Notes: a model not told the origin generated them from the sequence alone. A stretch of 39,304 bases of DNA from an uncultured Chloroflexota bacterium (GCA_903914955.1 CAIWRB010000232.1:1-39304); one strand, 5' to 3'. Counted from the first letter of the stretch, positions 27,123-36,031 are shown. Numbers and translations are program-made.

Positions 27123-28754
27123 ATGCAAGAGATTTTATATGATTCAATTGAGCTCACGTTCCTAGAAACTTTAATCAATGAAGAGAACAGGCAGAGTGAT
27201 CAAAACACGATACAACTGGATGCCATCAACAGTATCAGCGAATATGTCGAAGCTGACGAAGCCCTGTTTGTTCTGTTTGATTTTGAAAACCCCGATCTCG
27301 CAACAAAAAAACTGCTCGGCTCTGAACATTCCTGGAGATCAGAGAGTACTTTTTTAGTTAATAGCAGCAGCCTCTGCAGCGCAATGCCGGAGACGGTATC
27401 AACGATCGACTACACTAACCGGTCTGTTCTTGAACTTGACCCCGCCATTTTTGACGTCTTCACCAGGCCGATCAGGAACATAATTCTGACTCCCATAAGT
27501 ATTGATAAAACCATTTTGGGCGCCATGATATTTACCAATCCTTTATTTAACTTTAATGATGAACGGCGGAGTAAATTTTTACAGATTATGGTTAAAGGAT
27601 TGTCAAATGCGATATTTGCAGTGGAACATAATCGCCAATTGATAGTCAGCAAGGCGGACCTCGAGGCTAGTCAGTGGGAAATCCTGAATTCGCGTAATAC
27701 GCTGCGAACTTTTTTTGACAATATCCCATCCTGTGTGTACATCGTAGACCATTCGTACACCATTCTGGCAATTAACAGCCGTCGCAGTGACCGCATCAAT
27801 AAGGCACCGAATGAACTTGTCGGGGGAAAATGTTATGAAAGACTATTTGGAAGTTCCACGCCATGCGCTCTTTGCAGGGTTACAGAGGCATTTAACGGGG
27901 TACCCGCAGTTCGAAATTTAAGGGAATGGGGGCCGAAGGAAACATTCATACACTGGGAAATAACTACTATTCCAATTCGAGAGAATACCAACTTAATCAA
28001 TCGAGCCATCGTCTTTGATGAAGACATCACTGAAAAGTGGGTGCTGGAAGCTGGCCTGATCCAATCAGAAAAAATGGCCTCCATCGGACAGCTGGCCGCC
28101 AACGTTGCGCATGAGATCAACAATCCGCTATCGGCAATTATTGCCAATGCTCAATTAATGATGCGCGACCTGCCCGAAGCCAGTGAAGATACGGTCGAGG
28201 CGCTTAAGTTGATAGAAACAGCCGGCATCCGCGCAGCAAAAATAGTGGGCGGGCTTCTGGAAAGCGCACGCAGGGAAAAACGTGAAGAATTCGAAGAGAT
28301 CTCATTAAACGAAACCATTCAAAATGCGATTTCAATGGTTAACTTTGAGATCAAAAATCGTTCCATCACCATCCGGCTCGAATTAGACAACGATATGCCG
28401 AATATTTTTGCCCACAAAAATAAATTAATGGGGATTTGGATCAATTTGATAAACAACGCCCTGGGGGCGATAGAAACATCCACAGGAGTCATAACGATTT
28501 CAACCCGCTACGAAAAGAACGAATATCGCATTGCTTTTTCTGACAATGGAAAAGGTATTGCTCCGGAACACCAGGAGCAAATTTTCAAACCTTTCTTTAC
28601 CACAAAAGGAGTCGGCAAAGGTACTGGTTTAGGTCTATATGTCAGCCTTCAGGTTATCAAGGAACACCATGGAGAAATGCACTTTGAGACGAAAGCAGAC
28701 AAAGGCACGAAGTTTATTATCATCCTGCCCGACATCAAAAGGAATGAAGAATGA
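27123..28754 (+). CDS. Soluble GAF-PAS sensor histidine kinase
   Basis: The 543-aa kinase has no membrane segment, so it senses a cytoplasmic signal. Order: GAF-like domain (about 25-170), a PAS domain (about 195-300) with C237, C248 and C251 in a KCY...PCALC pattern seen in many PAS sensors, a HisKA helix with phospho-acceptor H330 (VAHEINNPL), then HATPase_c with N445 (NLINNALGAIE), DNGKGI (474-479) and GKGTGLGL (498-505). All catalytic motifs are intact. Probable partner of the upstream OmpR-type regulator. Its stop is 15 bp from the convergent FGE-fold gene, with no terminator between. Confidence 0.9.
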   Translation: MQEILYDSIELTFLETLINEENRQSDQNTIQLDAINSISEYVEADEALFVLFDFENPDLATKKLLGSEHSWRSESTFLVNSSSLCSAMPETVSTIDYTNRSVLELDPAIFDVFTRPIRNIILTPISIDKTILGAMIFTNPLFNFNDERRSKFLQIMVKGLSNAIFAVEHNRQLIVSKADLEASQWEILNSRNTLRTFFDNIPSCVYIVDHSYTILAINSRRSDRINKAPNELVGGKCYERLFGSSTPCALCRVTEAFNGVPAVRNLREWGPKETFIHWEITTIPIRENTNLINRAIVFDEDITEKWVLEAGLIQSEKMASIGQLAANVAHEINNPLSAIIANAQLMMRDLPEASEDTVEALKLIETAGIRAAKIVGGLLESARREKREEFEEISLNETIQNAISMVNFEIKNRSITIRLELDNDMPNIFAHKNKLMGIWINLINNALGAIETSTGVITISTRYEKNEYRIAFSDNGKGIAPEHQEQIFKPFFTTKGVGKGTGLGLYVSLQVIKEHHGEMHFETKADKGTKFIIILPDIKRNEE

Positions 28755-28769
28755 TCTTAATGGTTCTTG

Positions 28770-29591
28770 TCATCTAAGAGATCGCGCTAGACGAAATCCG
28801 ATGGAAGGCGAAAGATGGTCAGGCAAGACCCCCTCTCGGACTGCGCAACGAGCCAATTTGCGCGTGTAGTACCAGGCTCCGCCCCGTACCACATAGCGTC
28901 CTTTGGGTTTTACTTCCTCCCGATTCGTATTAGGGCGGTAGGGGTATGGCATGAACAGAGATTGTGTCCATTCCCAAACATTGCCAACCATATCTGCCGC
29001 ACCATACACACTGTCACCACTGGGAGAATAAAAACCAACTGAAGTCGTCCCTTTCTTGGCACTTTCGGATGTGTTGCACCGCCAAGGGTCGAAGGTGTTT
29101 CCCCAGGGATAGATCCGTCCATCTTCTCCGCGGGCAGCTCGTTCCCATTCCGCTTCGGTGGGAAGCCTGTAATTCATTTCTGTTTTCGTGTTGTACCATT
29201 GGATGTAAGCCTCGACGTCAATTTTGGATACTCCGACCACGGGATGATCATCCGTCCCTTCGGGGAAGGTATACCCGGGCCAATTTCGGGGAATGCGGTG
29301 GCCCAGATCCCAGATAAAAGTGTAATATTCCGCGTTTGTTATAAGAAATTGAGAAATTTCAAAAGCAGGCAGGCTGACAAGATGCTGCGGTTGTTCGGCT
29401 ATAAACAGATCATTATCCGACCATTCATAAGCCCAGTCTGATTCCTTTAACTGGAGCTGTTTGATATTTTCATCGCTGGTACCCATCAAGAAATTTCCAG
29501 CAGGGACGGCGATCAATACAGAGGGTTTGATCTTATGAGGAGTTCGGGGGGCGGTCTCCCATCCTTCAGCATTCATTTTCGAGTCTGTCAT
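28770..29591 (-). CDS. FGE-sulfatase (SUMF1)-fold protein, catalytic Cys absent
   Basis: The 273-aa protein has the formylglycine-generating-enzyme fold: GNFLMGTSDE, FEISQFLITNAEY, NYRLPTEAEWERAARG, YPWGNTF, DMVGNVWEWT, YVVRGGAWYY and the terminal IGFRLAR. The positions of the two copper-binding cysteines of true FGE are occupied by other residues near RGGAWYYTRKLARCAVR. It is therefore more likely a non-FGE member of the family (binding or EgtB-like/unknown) than a sulfatase activator. The ATG at 29591 was chosen; the open frame to 29660 would overlap the upstream glycosyltransferase. No export signal is visible. It lies 13 nt downstream of that gene, so the two may be co-transcribed. Confidence 0.88.
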   Translation of the reverse strand: MTDSKMNAEGWETAPRTPHKIKPSVLIAVPAGNFLMGTSDENIKQLQLKESDWAYEWSDNDLFIAEQPQHLVSLPAFEISQFLITNAEYYTFIWDLGHRIPRNWPGYTFPEGTDDHPVVGVSKIDVEAYIQWYNTKTEMNYRLPTEAEWERAARGEDGRIYPWGNTFDPWRCNTSESAKKGTTSVGFYSPSGDSVYGAADMVGNVWEWTQSLFMPYPYRPNTNREEVKPKGRYVVRGGAWYYTRKLARCAVREGVLPDHLSPSIGFRLARSLR

Positions 29592-29604
29592 GCTACACCT
29601 TTTC

Positions 29605-30678
29605 CTATGATAGATTAATAATGGAAGCGTATATCTTAAGCACTTTATCAATATTTGCACTTACATCCTTGCTTATTGCAAATAGAAATGGATCCTTGGC
29701 CGCCTTTTTTTTATATACATCTAGTTGGTCCACAGTAATTAGAATGGCCGCTTCCCAATCGTTGGATGTGTTTTTCACCCATTGCCCATATTGTGACCAT
29801 TCTTGAAAAGCCGGTTGTTCGCTGGCGATCCATGGGATTTTTGATATCATATATTCAAGCAACCTGCCCGAGCCCAGGCGAAGATCGAAATTTCCATAGG
29901 TTGGTACAAGTCCAATATCCAATTTAAGTAGAATACTTACCCACTCCTCAAAAAAGCGCGGAGTATAGATCTTCATTTGGGCCGGATCAATATCCAAGCT
30001 CACATCCGAATGATTTTCCAAACTGCATAATATTAACTTTACCTGTGGATGCTTCTGACAAACATTTTCCAACGCGGCAAGTAAACCGCTATTTTTTAAA
30101 CCAGCATAATTCACATTACTCCCCAAACCGATCCATACTTCATTTTCAAGATTTTGGTTCAAACCAGGGTACTGGTATGTATTTATATAATCCGGCACCT
30201 GATAAACATCAGTTGTTTGCGACCAGTCGTCGGCCAGGCGGCCAGACGGAACAGTGGCCGCATCCACCATGCCAAGCCCCCACTTAAACTGATCCAATGG
30301 GATCGGGTCAATCAGGCTCCCGCTTCCAAGTGTGGGATCTTCCAAAGGCACTCCCTCAAACCAAAATGAATATTCCGGCATATCCTTCGTCAGAAAATTT
30401 ACAGCCTGATCGAAATCGACGATCACCTTCTTGTCACGCGCTTTCCAATATTGAACAGCAGCAAGGATCGGACCGTATAAATAACGATAAATAACAAGAA
30501 TATCCGATTCACTGCAGACCTTTTGTACATCCGCTGTATTTTGGATAAACAAATTCATATCCAGCGAATTCGCACGATGAAGACCTGTCCTATTAATCGC
30601 ATCCACTAAATTACGGCACCTAAATTGAGCCCTGATTTGGTCAGCGAAATAACTTGAATAAATATATGTAACGATCAC
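29605..30678 (-). CDS. GT-B fold glycosyltransferase
   Basis: The 357-aa protein begins MIVTYIYSSYFADQIR and has a GT-B pattern: an N-terminal Rossmann half with VIVDFDQAVNFL, a central VWIGLGSNVNY strand-turn that opens the donor half, and a C-terminal region with LDIGLVP, LGSGRLLEYMI and KIPWIASE that resembles the sugar-nucleotide binding loop of family GT1/GT4 enzymes. The start is GTG with GGAG 7 nt upstream. Donor and acceptor are unknown. The C-terminal half resembles that of the next gene, suggesting they are paralogues. Polysaccharide or flagellin glycosylation is possible (inference from location). Confidence 0.8.
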   Translation of the reverse strand: MIVTYIYSSYFADQIRAQFRCRNLVDAINRTGLHRANSLDMNLFIQNTADVQKVCSESDILVIYRYLYGPILAAVQYWKARDKKVIVDFDQAVNFLTKDMPEYSFWFEGVPLEDPTLGSGSLIDPIPLDQFKWGLGMVDAATVPSGRLADDWSQTTDVYQVPDYINTYQYPGLNQNLENEVWIGLGSNVNYAGLKNSGLLAALENVCQKHPQVKLILCSLENHSDVSLDIDPAQMKIYTPRFFEEWVSILLKLDIGLVPTYGNFDLRLGSGRLLEYMISKIPWIASEQPAFQEWSQYGQWVKNTSNDWEAAILITVDQLDVYKKKAAKDPFLFAISKDVSANIDKVLKIYASIINLS

Positions 30679-30708
30679 TGTATCACTCCGAGTTCAGAAA
30701 AACTACCG

Positions 30709-32400
30709 TTATTTTTTTGTATCAGTTACCTGGCGAATCACGTCCAGCCACAATCTTCCCAAATTATTCATTTCCCTGGATCTGGCGGCTTGTTTCCCCG
30801 CCTCTCCAAGGCTACGGCGGAATTCATCATCCATGATCAGATGTCTCAGGTTGAGATGCCATTCATCAAGCGACTCTGAGATTATTCCTCCCGCCTGCCA
30901 GCTGCGAAACGATGAAATTGGAGATGCGATCCAAGGAATTCCCTTTGCCCCCGCTTCAACCAATATCGTGTCGGGAAGCGAGGAGTTAAAAGGCAGGGTT
31001 CGCAACGGCACCAATAAGACATCGATCTGGCTGAGGAGATAAGGAAATTCTTCATGGGCTACAACAGGCAAATATTGACGCCGATTTTCCGGCAAATTCT
31101 CAAACAAACGATAAGCCTGCGGGTTACCAATAATAACGATCCGCGTATTGGAAAACTCACGGACGATCCGTATGATAAAACGGCGAATGAACAGCAGGTC
31201 TTCCAATTGACCGCTTGTACCCACCCAGCCAATATTAATGGTTTTGCGGGGATGCGAGCTTTTGTCCCAGAGTTTGTTCTGTTGAGACCAGCCATCCGGT
31301 ATAACGCAGACGGTTTCGGATGAATTATGCAAGGACGCAACTTGTATCTCAGATGGAGCTGTGACGATGCTGGCCATTGAGACAGCCGAGGTATAGTCAT
31401 CGCTTCTGGCTTGATTCCCCAAACCCTTGGAATTATATTCAGGATGAGAGACGGGCTGTTTCTCAAAATCTGTATCCAAATCCATGATGATTGGAACATC
31501 ATCAACCGACAAAGCTGACATGCTTTCAAGAAGCATCGGATTTGTATGCGGATTACTAGTAATCACAACATCCGGCTTAGCGTCCCTGCCAGAAACATAC
31601 TCGCCCTTTTCGGTAACGCGGCAGCCTAAAGATTCCAATGTCGATCTGAGCAACGTCATCCGATTCGACTTTTTCTCCAAGTCCGGTAAAAGCAAAAAGA
31701 TGTCGCCAATAAATTGAAGCTGCGGCAAATCAACAACATTCTTCATGGGACTAGCTGATTCTTTTGACCCCAACTGATAATCAATATTAACCTGAAGGCT
31801 GCGCAAAGATTCTGCCAGGTCGGACCGTCCATCGACATGCGCCTGTCGAATATTTAATTCGATTAAAGCAGGCAGGAGTTCATCGATCTCATCCAAATAT
31901 TTGGAAACCAATTCCGCCGGACTTTCACTATTAATGATCTTTTCAAGTAACAACGCGGCCCGCAGAATATCATTTTCATTAATTATTTGTGTTGTGCCAA
32001 TCAAGCGTTGAAGTAATCGCGCCACGGCTGGAAGGTCAGTCGGGATAGGTTCTTCAAACCCAAGCGGGTCCTCAATCTCTTCAGCCAAGCCGATCTGGTG
32101 CTGAATGGTTTTATTTTCCAGATCCAGTTTTTGAGCCTGCAAATAAATATTTTTGGCGGTTTTTCCGTCACCACTTGCCAGATAAAAGTTACCAAGGGTT
32201 AGAAGGGTCTCAAGGTCATCCGGGTAATCCACAAGAATCTTGCTGAAAACATCCAGCGCATCAGCGAGACGATTTTCATTCAGATATGTTTTGCCTAAAA
32301 TTTTCCTGACTTTTAATTCTGGTTGCATCAGTTTCACCAATTTAGCCCGTTGCCGTTCGAGTTCATGATCGTGAATTTTTAACCACAAACTTTTAATCAC
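30709..32400 (-). CDS. TPR-containing GT-B glycosyltransferase
   Basis: About 563 aa. The N terminus carries at least two tetratricopeptide repeats (residues about 25-100: ILGKTYLNENRLADALDVF and TLLTLGNFYLASGDGKTA), then a helical spacer, a Rossmann-like half and a C-terminal GT-B half with NIGWVGTSGQ, VIIGNPQAY, IDVLLVPLR and AKGIPWIAS. Substrate unknown; TPR-glycosyltransferase fusions often modify proteins or surface polymers. Start is uncertain: the frame is open to a TTG at 32445, a GTG at 32400 is used here, and an ATG at 32328 is also possible; none has a strong ribosome site. Upstream of its apparent paralogue by 30 nt. Confidence 0.78.
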   Translation of the reverse strand: MIKSLWLKIHDHELERQRAKLVKLMQPELKVRKILGKTYLNENRLADALDVFSKILVDYPDDLETLLTLGNFYLASGDGKTAKNIYLQAQKLDLENKTIQHQIGLAEEIEDPLGFEEPIPTDLPAVARLLQRLIGTTQIINENDILRAALLLEKIINSESPAELVSKYLDEIDELLPALIELNIRQAHVDGRSDLAESLRSLQVNIDYQLGSKESASPMKNVVDLPQLQFIGDIFLLLPDLEKKSNRMTLLRSTLESLGCRVTEKGEYVSGRDAKPDVVITSNPHTNPMLLESMSALSVDDVPIIMDLDTDFEKQPVSHPEYNSKGLGNQARSDDYTSAVSMASIVTAPSEIQVASLHNSSETVCVIPDGWSQQNKLWDKSSHPRKTINIGWVGTSGQLEDLLFIRRFIIRIVREFSNTRIVIIGNPQAYRLFENLPENRRQYLPVVAHEEFPYLLSQIDVLLVPLRTLPFNSSLPDTILVEAGAKGIPWIASPISSFRSWQAGGIISESLDEWHLNLRHLIMDDEFRRSLGEAGKQAARSREMNNLGRLWLDVIRQVTDTKK

Positions 32401-32747
32401 CTGTACAGACCCAACGAAAGAGCACCACCCAAAACAACTTTTCAAGCAATCAGGTAATGCGCAAACCGAATTGAAAATCCAAATCCAACCGCCTTAAATG
32501 CGGAATGATTGCCTGACCAGTTGCCCGTTATTTATGGTGATCGATCACAAGACCGTCATCCACGTTTTTCCGTCAACATTTTTGGGGCCTGTTTTTTCAA
32601 ATAGTATAGTTTATTAATAAAAGATATCCTATAAAGCCCTTCTGAAAATCGCGTAAAGATGGGATAAAACAATTTATGCGCAAAATATATCGATTTTATG
32701 CGCCATTTACTTACAATTTCAGGCATCAACTATAAAATTGATGCACT
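32401..32747. other. Divergent regulatory region before flagellar genes
   Basis: AT-rich 347-bp region. It holds a perfect 12-bp palindrome GTGATCGATCAC (32537-32548), a near-inverted GCGCAAAAT/ATTTTATGCGC pair (32678-32703) and a 7-bp hairpin GCATCAA/TTGATGC (32723-32744) whose 3' arm ends 3 nt before the ATG of the M23 peptidase gene. TATACT/TATAGT-like boxes occur near 32600. No clear sigma-28 promoter was found. The start codon at 32748 has no Shine-Dalgarno. Confidence 0.45.
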
Positions 32748-33395
32748 ATGATAAATAATCTCAGCCAAATTCCTTCCACCTATGGCATTTCAGAAATAAA
32801 CGCTCAGCCAAAAACGGCGGAGTCATCGACGGCGGATATTCTCTCTTCTTTCAAAGAGATCCTGTCAGCTATGACGCTGACGAGCAACGAATCATCCACT
32901 GACCAACCAATCAGCTCTGGCATGAATGATATGATGGCGCCCTTGATGATGATCCTGCTCGAAAAGTTAGTGGCAGCACAGATGGAACAAGCGACGCCAA
33001 CCAGCGCTCTTCAAAATGATATTTTATCCAATCAAGAACCGTCCGACCGCCCGGTGGGAGGGGTATTAACACAAAATTATCACCCGGGACATAACGGTCT
33101 GGATTTTGGCGTTGTTGTGGGCACACCGATCGAGTCCACCATGAGTGGCAAGGTTGTGCATGCAGGCTGGAATGACCAGGGCTATGGAAACCTGGTCATT
33201 GTAGAGAACGGATCCTATCGAACCTACTATGCACATCTCTCGAGTATCCCGGTATCTGTCGGAGATACCGTGTCCAAAGGAACCACGATTGGCCTATCAG
33301 GGAACACCGGAAATTCAACCGGCCCGCATCTTCATTATGAGATCCGCAAGGACAATGTACCCATCGATCCCACCTCAATGACTTTAGGCGCGTAG
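32748..33395 (+). CDS. M23-family peptidase (LytM-type) in flagellar locus
   Basis: The 215-aa protein has an N-terminal hydrophilic region (1-100) with a Met-rich hydrophobic patch (MNDMMAPLMMILLEKLV, about 59-75) and a C-terminal LytM/M23 domain: H115-x3-D119 (HNGLDFGV), H163 in YYAHLSS, and H194-x-H196 in GPHLHYE. All four metal/catalytic residues are present, so an active peptidoglycan endopeptidase is likely. There is no Sec signal or clear N-terminal membrane helix, so it may be exported by the flagellar type III apparatus like FlgJ (inference). First gene of the plus-strand flagellar group, next to a PilZ protein. Confidence 0.85.
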   Translation: MINNLSQIPSTYGISEINAQPKTAESSTADILSSFKEILSAMTLTSNESSTDQPISSGMNDMMAPLMMILLEKLVAAQMEQATPTSALQNDILSNQEPSDRPVGGVLTQNYHPGHNGLDFGVVVGTPIESTMSGKVVHAGWNDQGYGNLVIVENGSYRTYYAHLSSIPVSVGDTVSKGTTIGLSGNTGNSTGPHLHYEIRKDNVPIDPTSMTLGA

Positions 33396-33439
33396 AGATG
33401 CGCCAATTAAATGTATTCAGCTGCTAAGCCACGAGAGAC

Positions 33440-34246
33440 ATGTTGATATCCAGTCCAGATTTAATCCAAGTATTAAGGCAAATCGCCAAAGACAAATCTG
33501 AGATCAAACTGTTGAATATCTATAAGGGATTGCCGATCTCTTATGATGCCAGCATTGATTCTGTGGACGATTCTGAGATTCAAATCCATGGTAATAAACA
33601 TCAGCTCGCCTGTCTTTATTATCAGGGCGAATCCTACCTTCAATCTACAGGATTACCTTTTATCATTCGGTCTCAAGTCATCAGCATGAATCTGGCCAAG
33701 GAAAATGTAATATTTTCAAATTTTGAGGCGGTAAAAAATAATATCGGAAACAGAACAGAAATACGAGTGGAACCCGATGAACAACTGGTGGTTACCATCC
33801 AGTTTAATGGATCTGCGGCCGATATTTTTGCGCCCCTGACTAATATTTCAGCGGGCGGAGCCAGTGTCATTTTTGAAGCTTACATGTTCCCCACCAGGTT
33901 ATGCCAGCCCGGAAATGACCTGACCATGACCATTTCACTCCCGGATTCTGCATCAAACAAATCAAAAAAACTTTCACAGAAACCGACGATCGATAACAGG
34001 AAATTAAACTCGTATTCCCGTACTAATTCGACCGAAGGACAGGATGGAAAAATCGTCATCACTGCCCGCGGAAAAGTTATCGCCGTGCAGCCTGAGTTTC
34101 AATTGAAACGTTACCGGGTAAGTGTTAAATTATATTTCAAAGATCTGAGCCGTATCGTGATCTTACAATACATATCACAACGCCAGTCAGAAATCATCCA
34201 GGATCTACGAATATTATCCGACGAGTTGTATAACCTCAAAAGATAG
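33440..34246 (+). CDS. YcgR-like PilZ c-di-GMP-binding protein
   Basis: The 268-aa protein has an N-terminal beta-rich domain (about 1-95) like the flagellar-brake N domain of YcgR proteins, then a PilZ domain starting RTEIR (R105-x3-R109) with NISAGG (N135-x-S137-x2-G140), the two motifs that bind cyclic di-GMP. A polar insert of about 45 residues (150-200) interrupts the PilZ barrel. Location between two flagellar-associated genes supports control of motility by c-di-GMP. It is 6 bp upstream of the YlqG-like gene. Confidence 0.85.
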   Translation: MLISSPDLIQVLRQIAKDKSEIKLLNIYKGLPISYDASIDSVDDSEIQIHGNKHQLACLYYQGESYLQSTGLPFIIRSQVISMNLAKENVIFSNFEAVKNNIGNRTEIRVEPDEQLVVTIQFNGSAADIFAPLTNISAGGASVIFEAYMFPTRLCQPGNDLTMTISLPDSASNKSKKLSQKPTIDNRKLNSYSRTNSTEGQDGKIVITARGKVIAVQPEFQLKRYRVSVKLYFKDLSRIVILQYISQRQSEIIQDLRILSDELYNLKR

Positions 34247-34252
34247 TGATCC

Positions 34253-35596
34253 ATGAGTTTTTCCGGTCCCCTTCCAGTTTTACCGATCACCCCTACAGCT
34301 GGCCAGGATATCGGCCTTCGTGTTTTTCAGCGAGTCACAGCCCAGATCCTTTCGGTGGCTGGCACCACTGCCATCCTGTCGATCGATGGGCATCCCGTTG
34401 TTGCTCAACTCACATCCGCAGATCAAGCGGCTACCATGCTCTCCCAGCGCAGCGCTCAATTTATTGTTACACAATTAACCGATCAGGGGATCACGCTTAA
34501 GCTCGTAAAGAACGAGCAAGCTCAGCTCTCGCAACCCGGCAATGTTTTCAATGGTCCCGAACTGGCGACGCGCCTTCTCCAACAAAATAACATACCCGCG
34601 ACGGCTAACACCTTAATGATGGCGCGATCCATCTTAAAACAGCATTTGCCAGTTACATCCGCTTTACTTAATGAACTGCTTGGCGCCCTTTCAGAATATG
34701 GCCCATGGGGCGAAGGCGAGGCGGAATTGGCGGCCGCCTTGAAAGCTGCCGGTCTTCCCGTAACTGCGGAAAGCCTTAAGCTGGCATCCCGTCAGGCGGT
34801 TCAGACAGGCAACAGCCTGTCTCAGCTGATCGCCATGCTTTCCCAATCGAACCGGCAGGAGCTGCCTGCTGAAATAATGAAGCAGATCAATCAGAATTTA
34901 CAGATCCTGAACACAGTGGTTTTAAAAGGAGATGGAGATACTTCCCAATTGGCCGAACAGCTCAAGGCTTCAGTCGAGTTATTGGGCAGATCATTGGAAA
35001 ACATATTATTGGAGCAATCCCAAAACCCCAATTCTATTCTTCCCGAAAAAAGCCTGACAAGCCTGGTGCGGTTACAACAAATGCTCGAACAGTTAGGGAA
35101 AAAAGAAAACGCACAGGCGGTTAAAGAATTTCTTACTGATATTCATCAAAGCCAGTTCATGAACGTTAAACCAGACCCAATTCCCGGGAGCGGTGTTTGG
35201 TCTGAGATCGGTTTTATGATCCAGAGCGCGCAACAAAAAGCGGATGAAAAGTTTTCATCCGCGCGCCTGCGAGTCGCACACGAAGCCAGAGCAGATTCAA
35301 ATGGAATTAACCCAGCTTATACCCGTTTGGTCATTCAGGTGGATTTGAAACCCGGCGAAACGGTCGAAGTGGATCTTTCACTGGTCGGTAAACAGATCCG
35401 AAGTTCGGTGATCGCACCGGATCCGGAATGGTGTGATCAGGCTCAGAATGAATTAGCTTCGTTTGAAGCGGCACTTCAATCGCTTGGTTTTACACTTAAA
35501 GATATGCAGATCGGGATCGGGGAGCCACAGCCCGTGAATGGGATTACGATGGCCGCTGGAAGCACCAATTTGACGGCCGTAAATATCGAGGTCTGA
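34253..35596 (+). CDS. YlqG/FliK-like flagellar hook-length control-related protein
   Basis: The 447-aa protein is recognised mainly by context and a FliK-like C terminus (LVIQVDLKPGETVEVDLSLV and SFEAALQSLGFTLKDM, about 350-440), with a long Gln/Leu/Ser-rich helical N-terminal part. In Bacillus subtilis ylqG lies directly before ylqH in the same order as here, and the downstream gene (1-nt gap) is the ylqH homologue. This suggests a type III export-related role, possibly a second FliK-like ruler or export substrate. Function not proven. Confidence 0.7.
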   Translation: MSFSGPLPVLPITPTAGQDIGLRVFQRVTAQILSVAGTTAILSIDGHPVVAQLTSADQAATMLSQRSAQFIVTQLTDQGITLKLVKNEQAQLSQPGNVFNGPELATRLLQQNNIPATANTLMMARSILKQHLPVTSALLNELLGALSEYGPWGEGEAELAAALKAAGLPVTAESLKLASRQAVQTGNSLSQLIAMLSQSNRQELPAEIMKQINQNLQILNTVVLKGDGDTSQLAEQLKASVELLGRSLENILLEQSQNPNSILPEKSLTSLVRLQQMLEQLGKKENAQAVKEFLTDIHQSQFMNVKPDPIPGSGVWSEIGFMIQSAQQKADEKFSSARLRVAHEARADSNGINPAYTRLVIQVDLKPGETVEVDLSLVGKQIRSSVIAPDPEWCDQAQNELASFEAALQSLGFTLKDMQIGIGEPQPVNGITMAAGSTNLTAVNIEV

Positions 35597-35597
35597 C

Positions 35598-35906
35598 ATG
35601 AGCTCCAAACATCTTAAATTTACACGCCATATTGAAAATGAAGCCAGGCCTTTGATGGCAACCGCTCTGCGGTATGACCCTGAAAAAGGAGGTGCTCCAA
35701 GGGTGATCGCGAGTGGTCAACGAAAGGTTGCGGAACAAATACTGGCTGAAGCCAGAAAGCACAATATTTCGATCTTTGAAGACCCTGCGCTCACTGCCGC
35801 GTTATCCAGTGTTAACCTGGGTGAAGAAATACCCACTGAACTTTACCGGGTGGTGGCCGAAGTATTGGCCTACATTTACCGGGTCACCGATAATTATCAC
35901 AAATGA
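35598..35906 (+). CDS. FlhB C-terminal domain protein (YlqH/FlhB2 family)
   Basis: A 102-aa stand-alone homologue of the cytoplasmic domain of FlhB/EscU. It shows TALRYDPEKGGAPRVIASG, VAEQILAEARKHNISIFEDP and GEEIPTELYRVVAEVLAYIY, matching FlhB residues after the autocleavage site. The NPTH motif itself is replaced (PLMAT precedes ALRYD), so it cannot self-cleave. The family may assist or modulate the flagellar export switch; the role is not well defined. Ends before a perfect bidirectional terminator. Confidence 0.88.
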   Translation: MSSKHLKFTRHIENEARPLMATALRYDPEKGGAPRVIASGQRKVAEQILAEARKHNISIFEDPALTAALSSVNLGEEIPTELYRVVAEVLAYIYRVTDNYHK

Positions 35907-35975
35907 TCGGCGCTGGCCGATGTTTTGAACTTTGAACGAAACCCCCATTCCGGTTCAAATAATAATTCTGAACTT

Positions 35976-36019
35976 AAAAAAATAATCCGACGCTGAAAGC
36001 TGCGTCGGATTATTTTTTT
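35976..36019. terminator. Bidirectional terminator between convergent flagellar units
   Basis: Perfect 18-bp stem (35976-35993 with 36002-36019), core AATCCGACGC, 8-nt loop, A7/T7 tracts on both sides. It lies between the plus-strand ylqH-like gene and the minus-strand flgE stop (36032). Confidence 0.93.
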
Positions 36020-36031
36020 CCTTATACTATA

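Noticed and set aside
32537-32548. CRP or FNR binding site
   Set aside because: The palindrome has 4-bp (CRP-like) or 2-bp (FNR-like) spacing rather than the required 6 or 4 bp between half-sites.
32640-32720. Sigma-28 flagellar promoter
   Set aside because: TAAA elements exist but no GCCGATAA-like -10 occurs at the 15-bp spacing.
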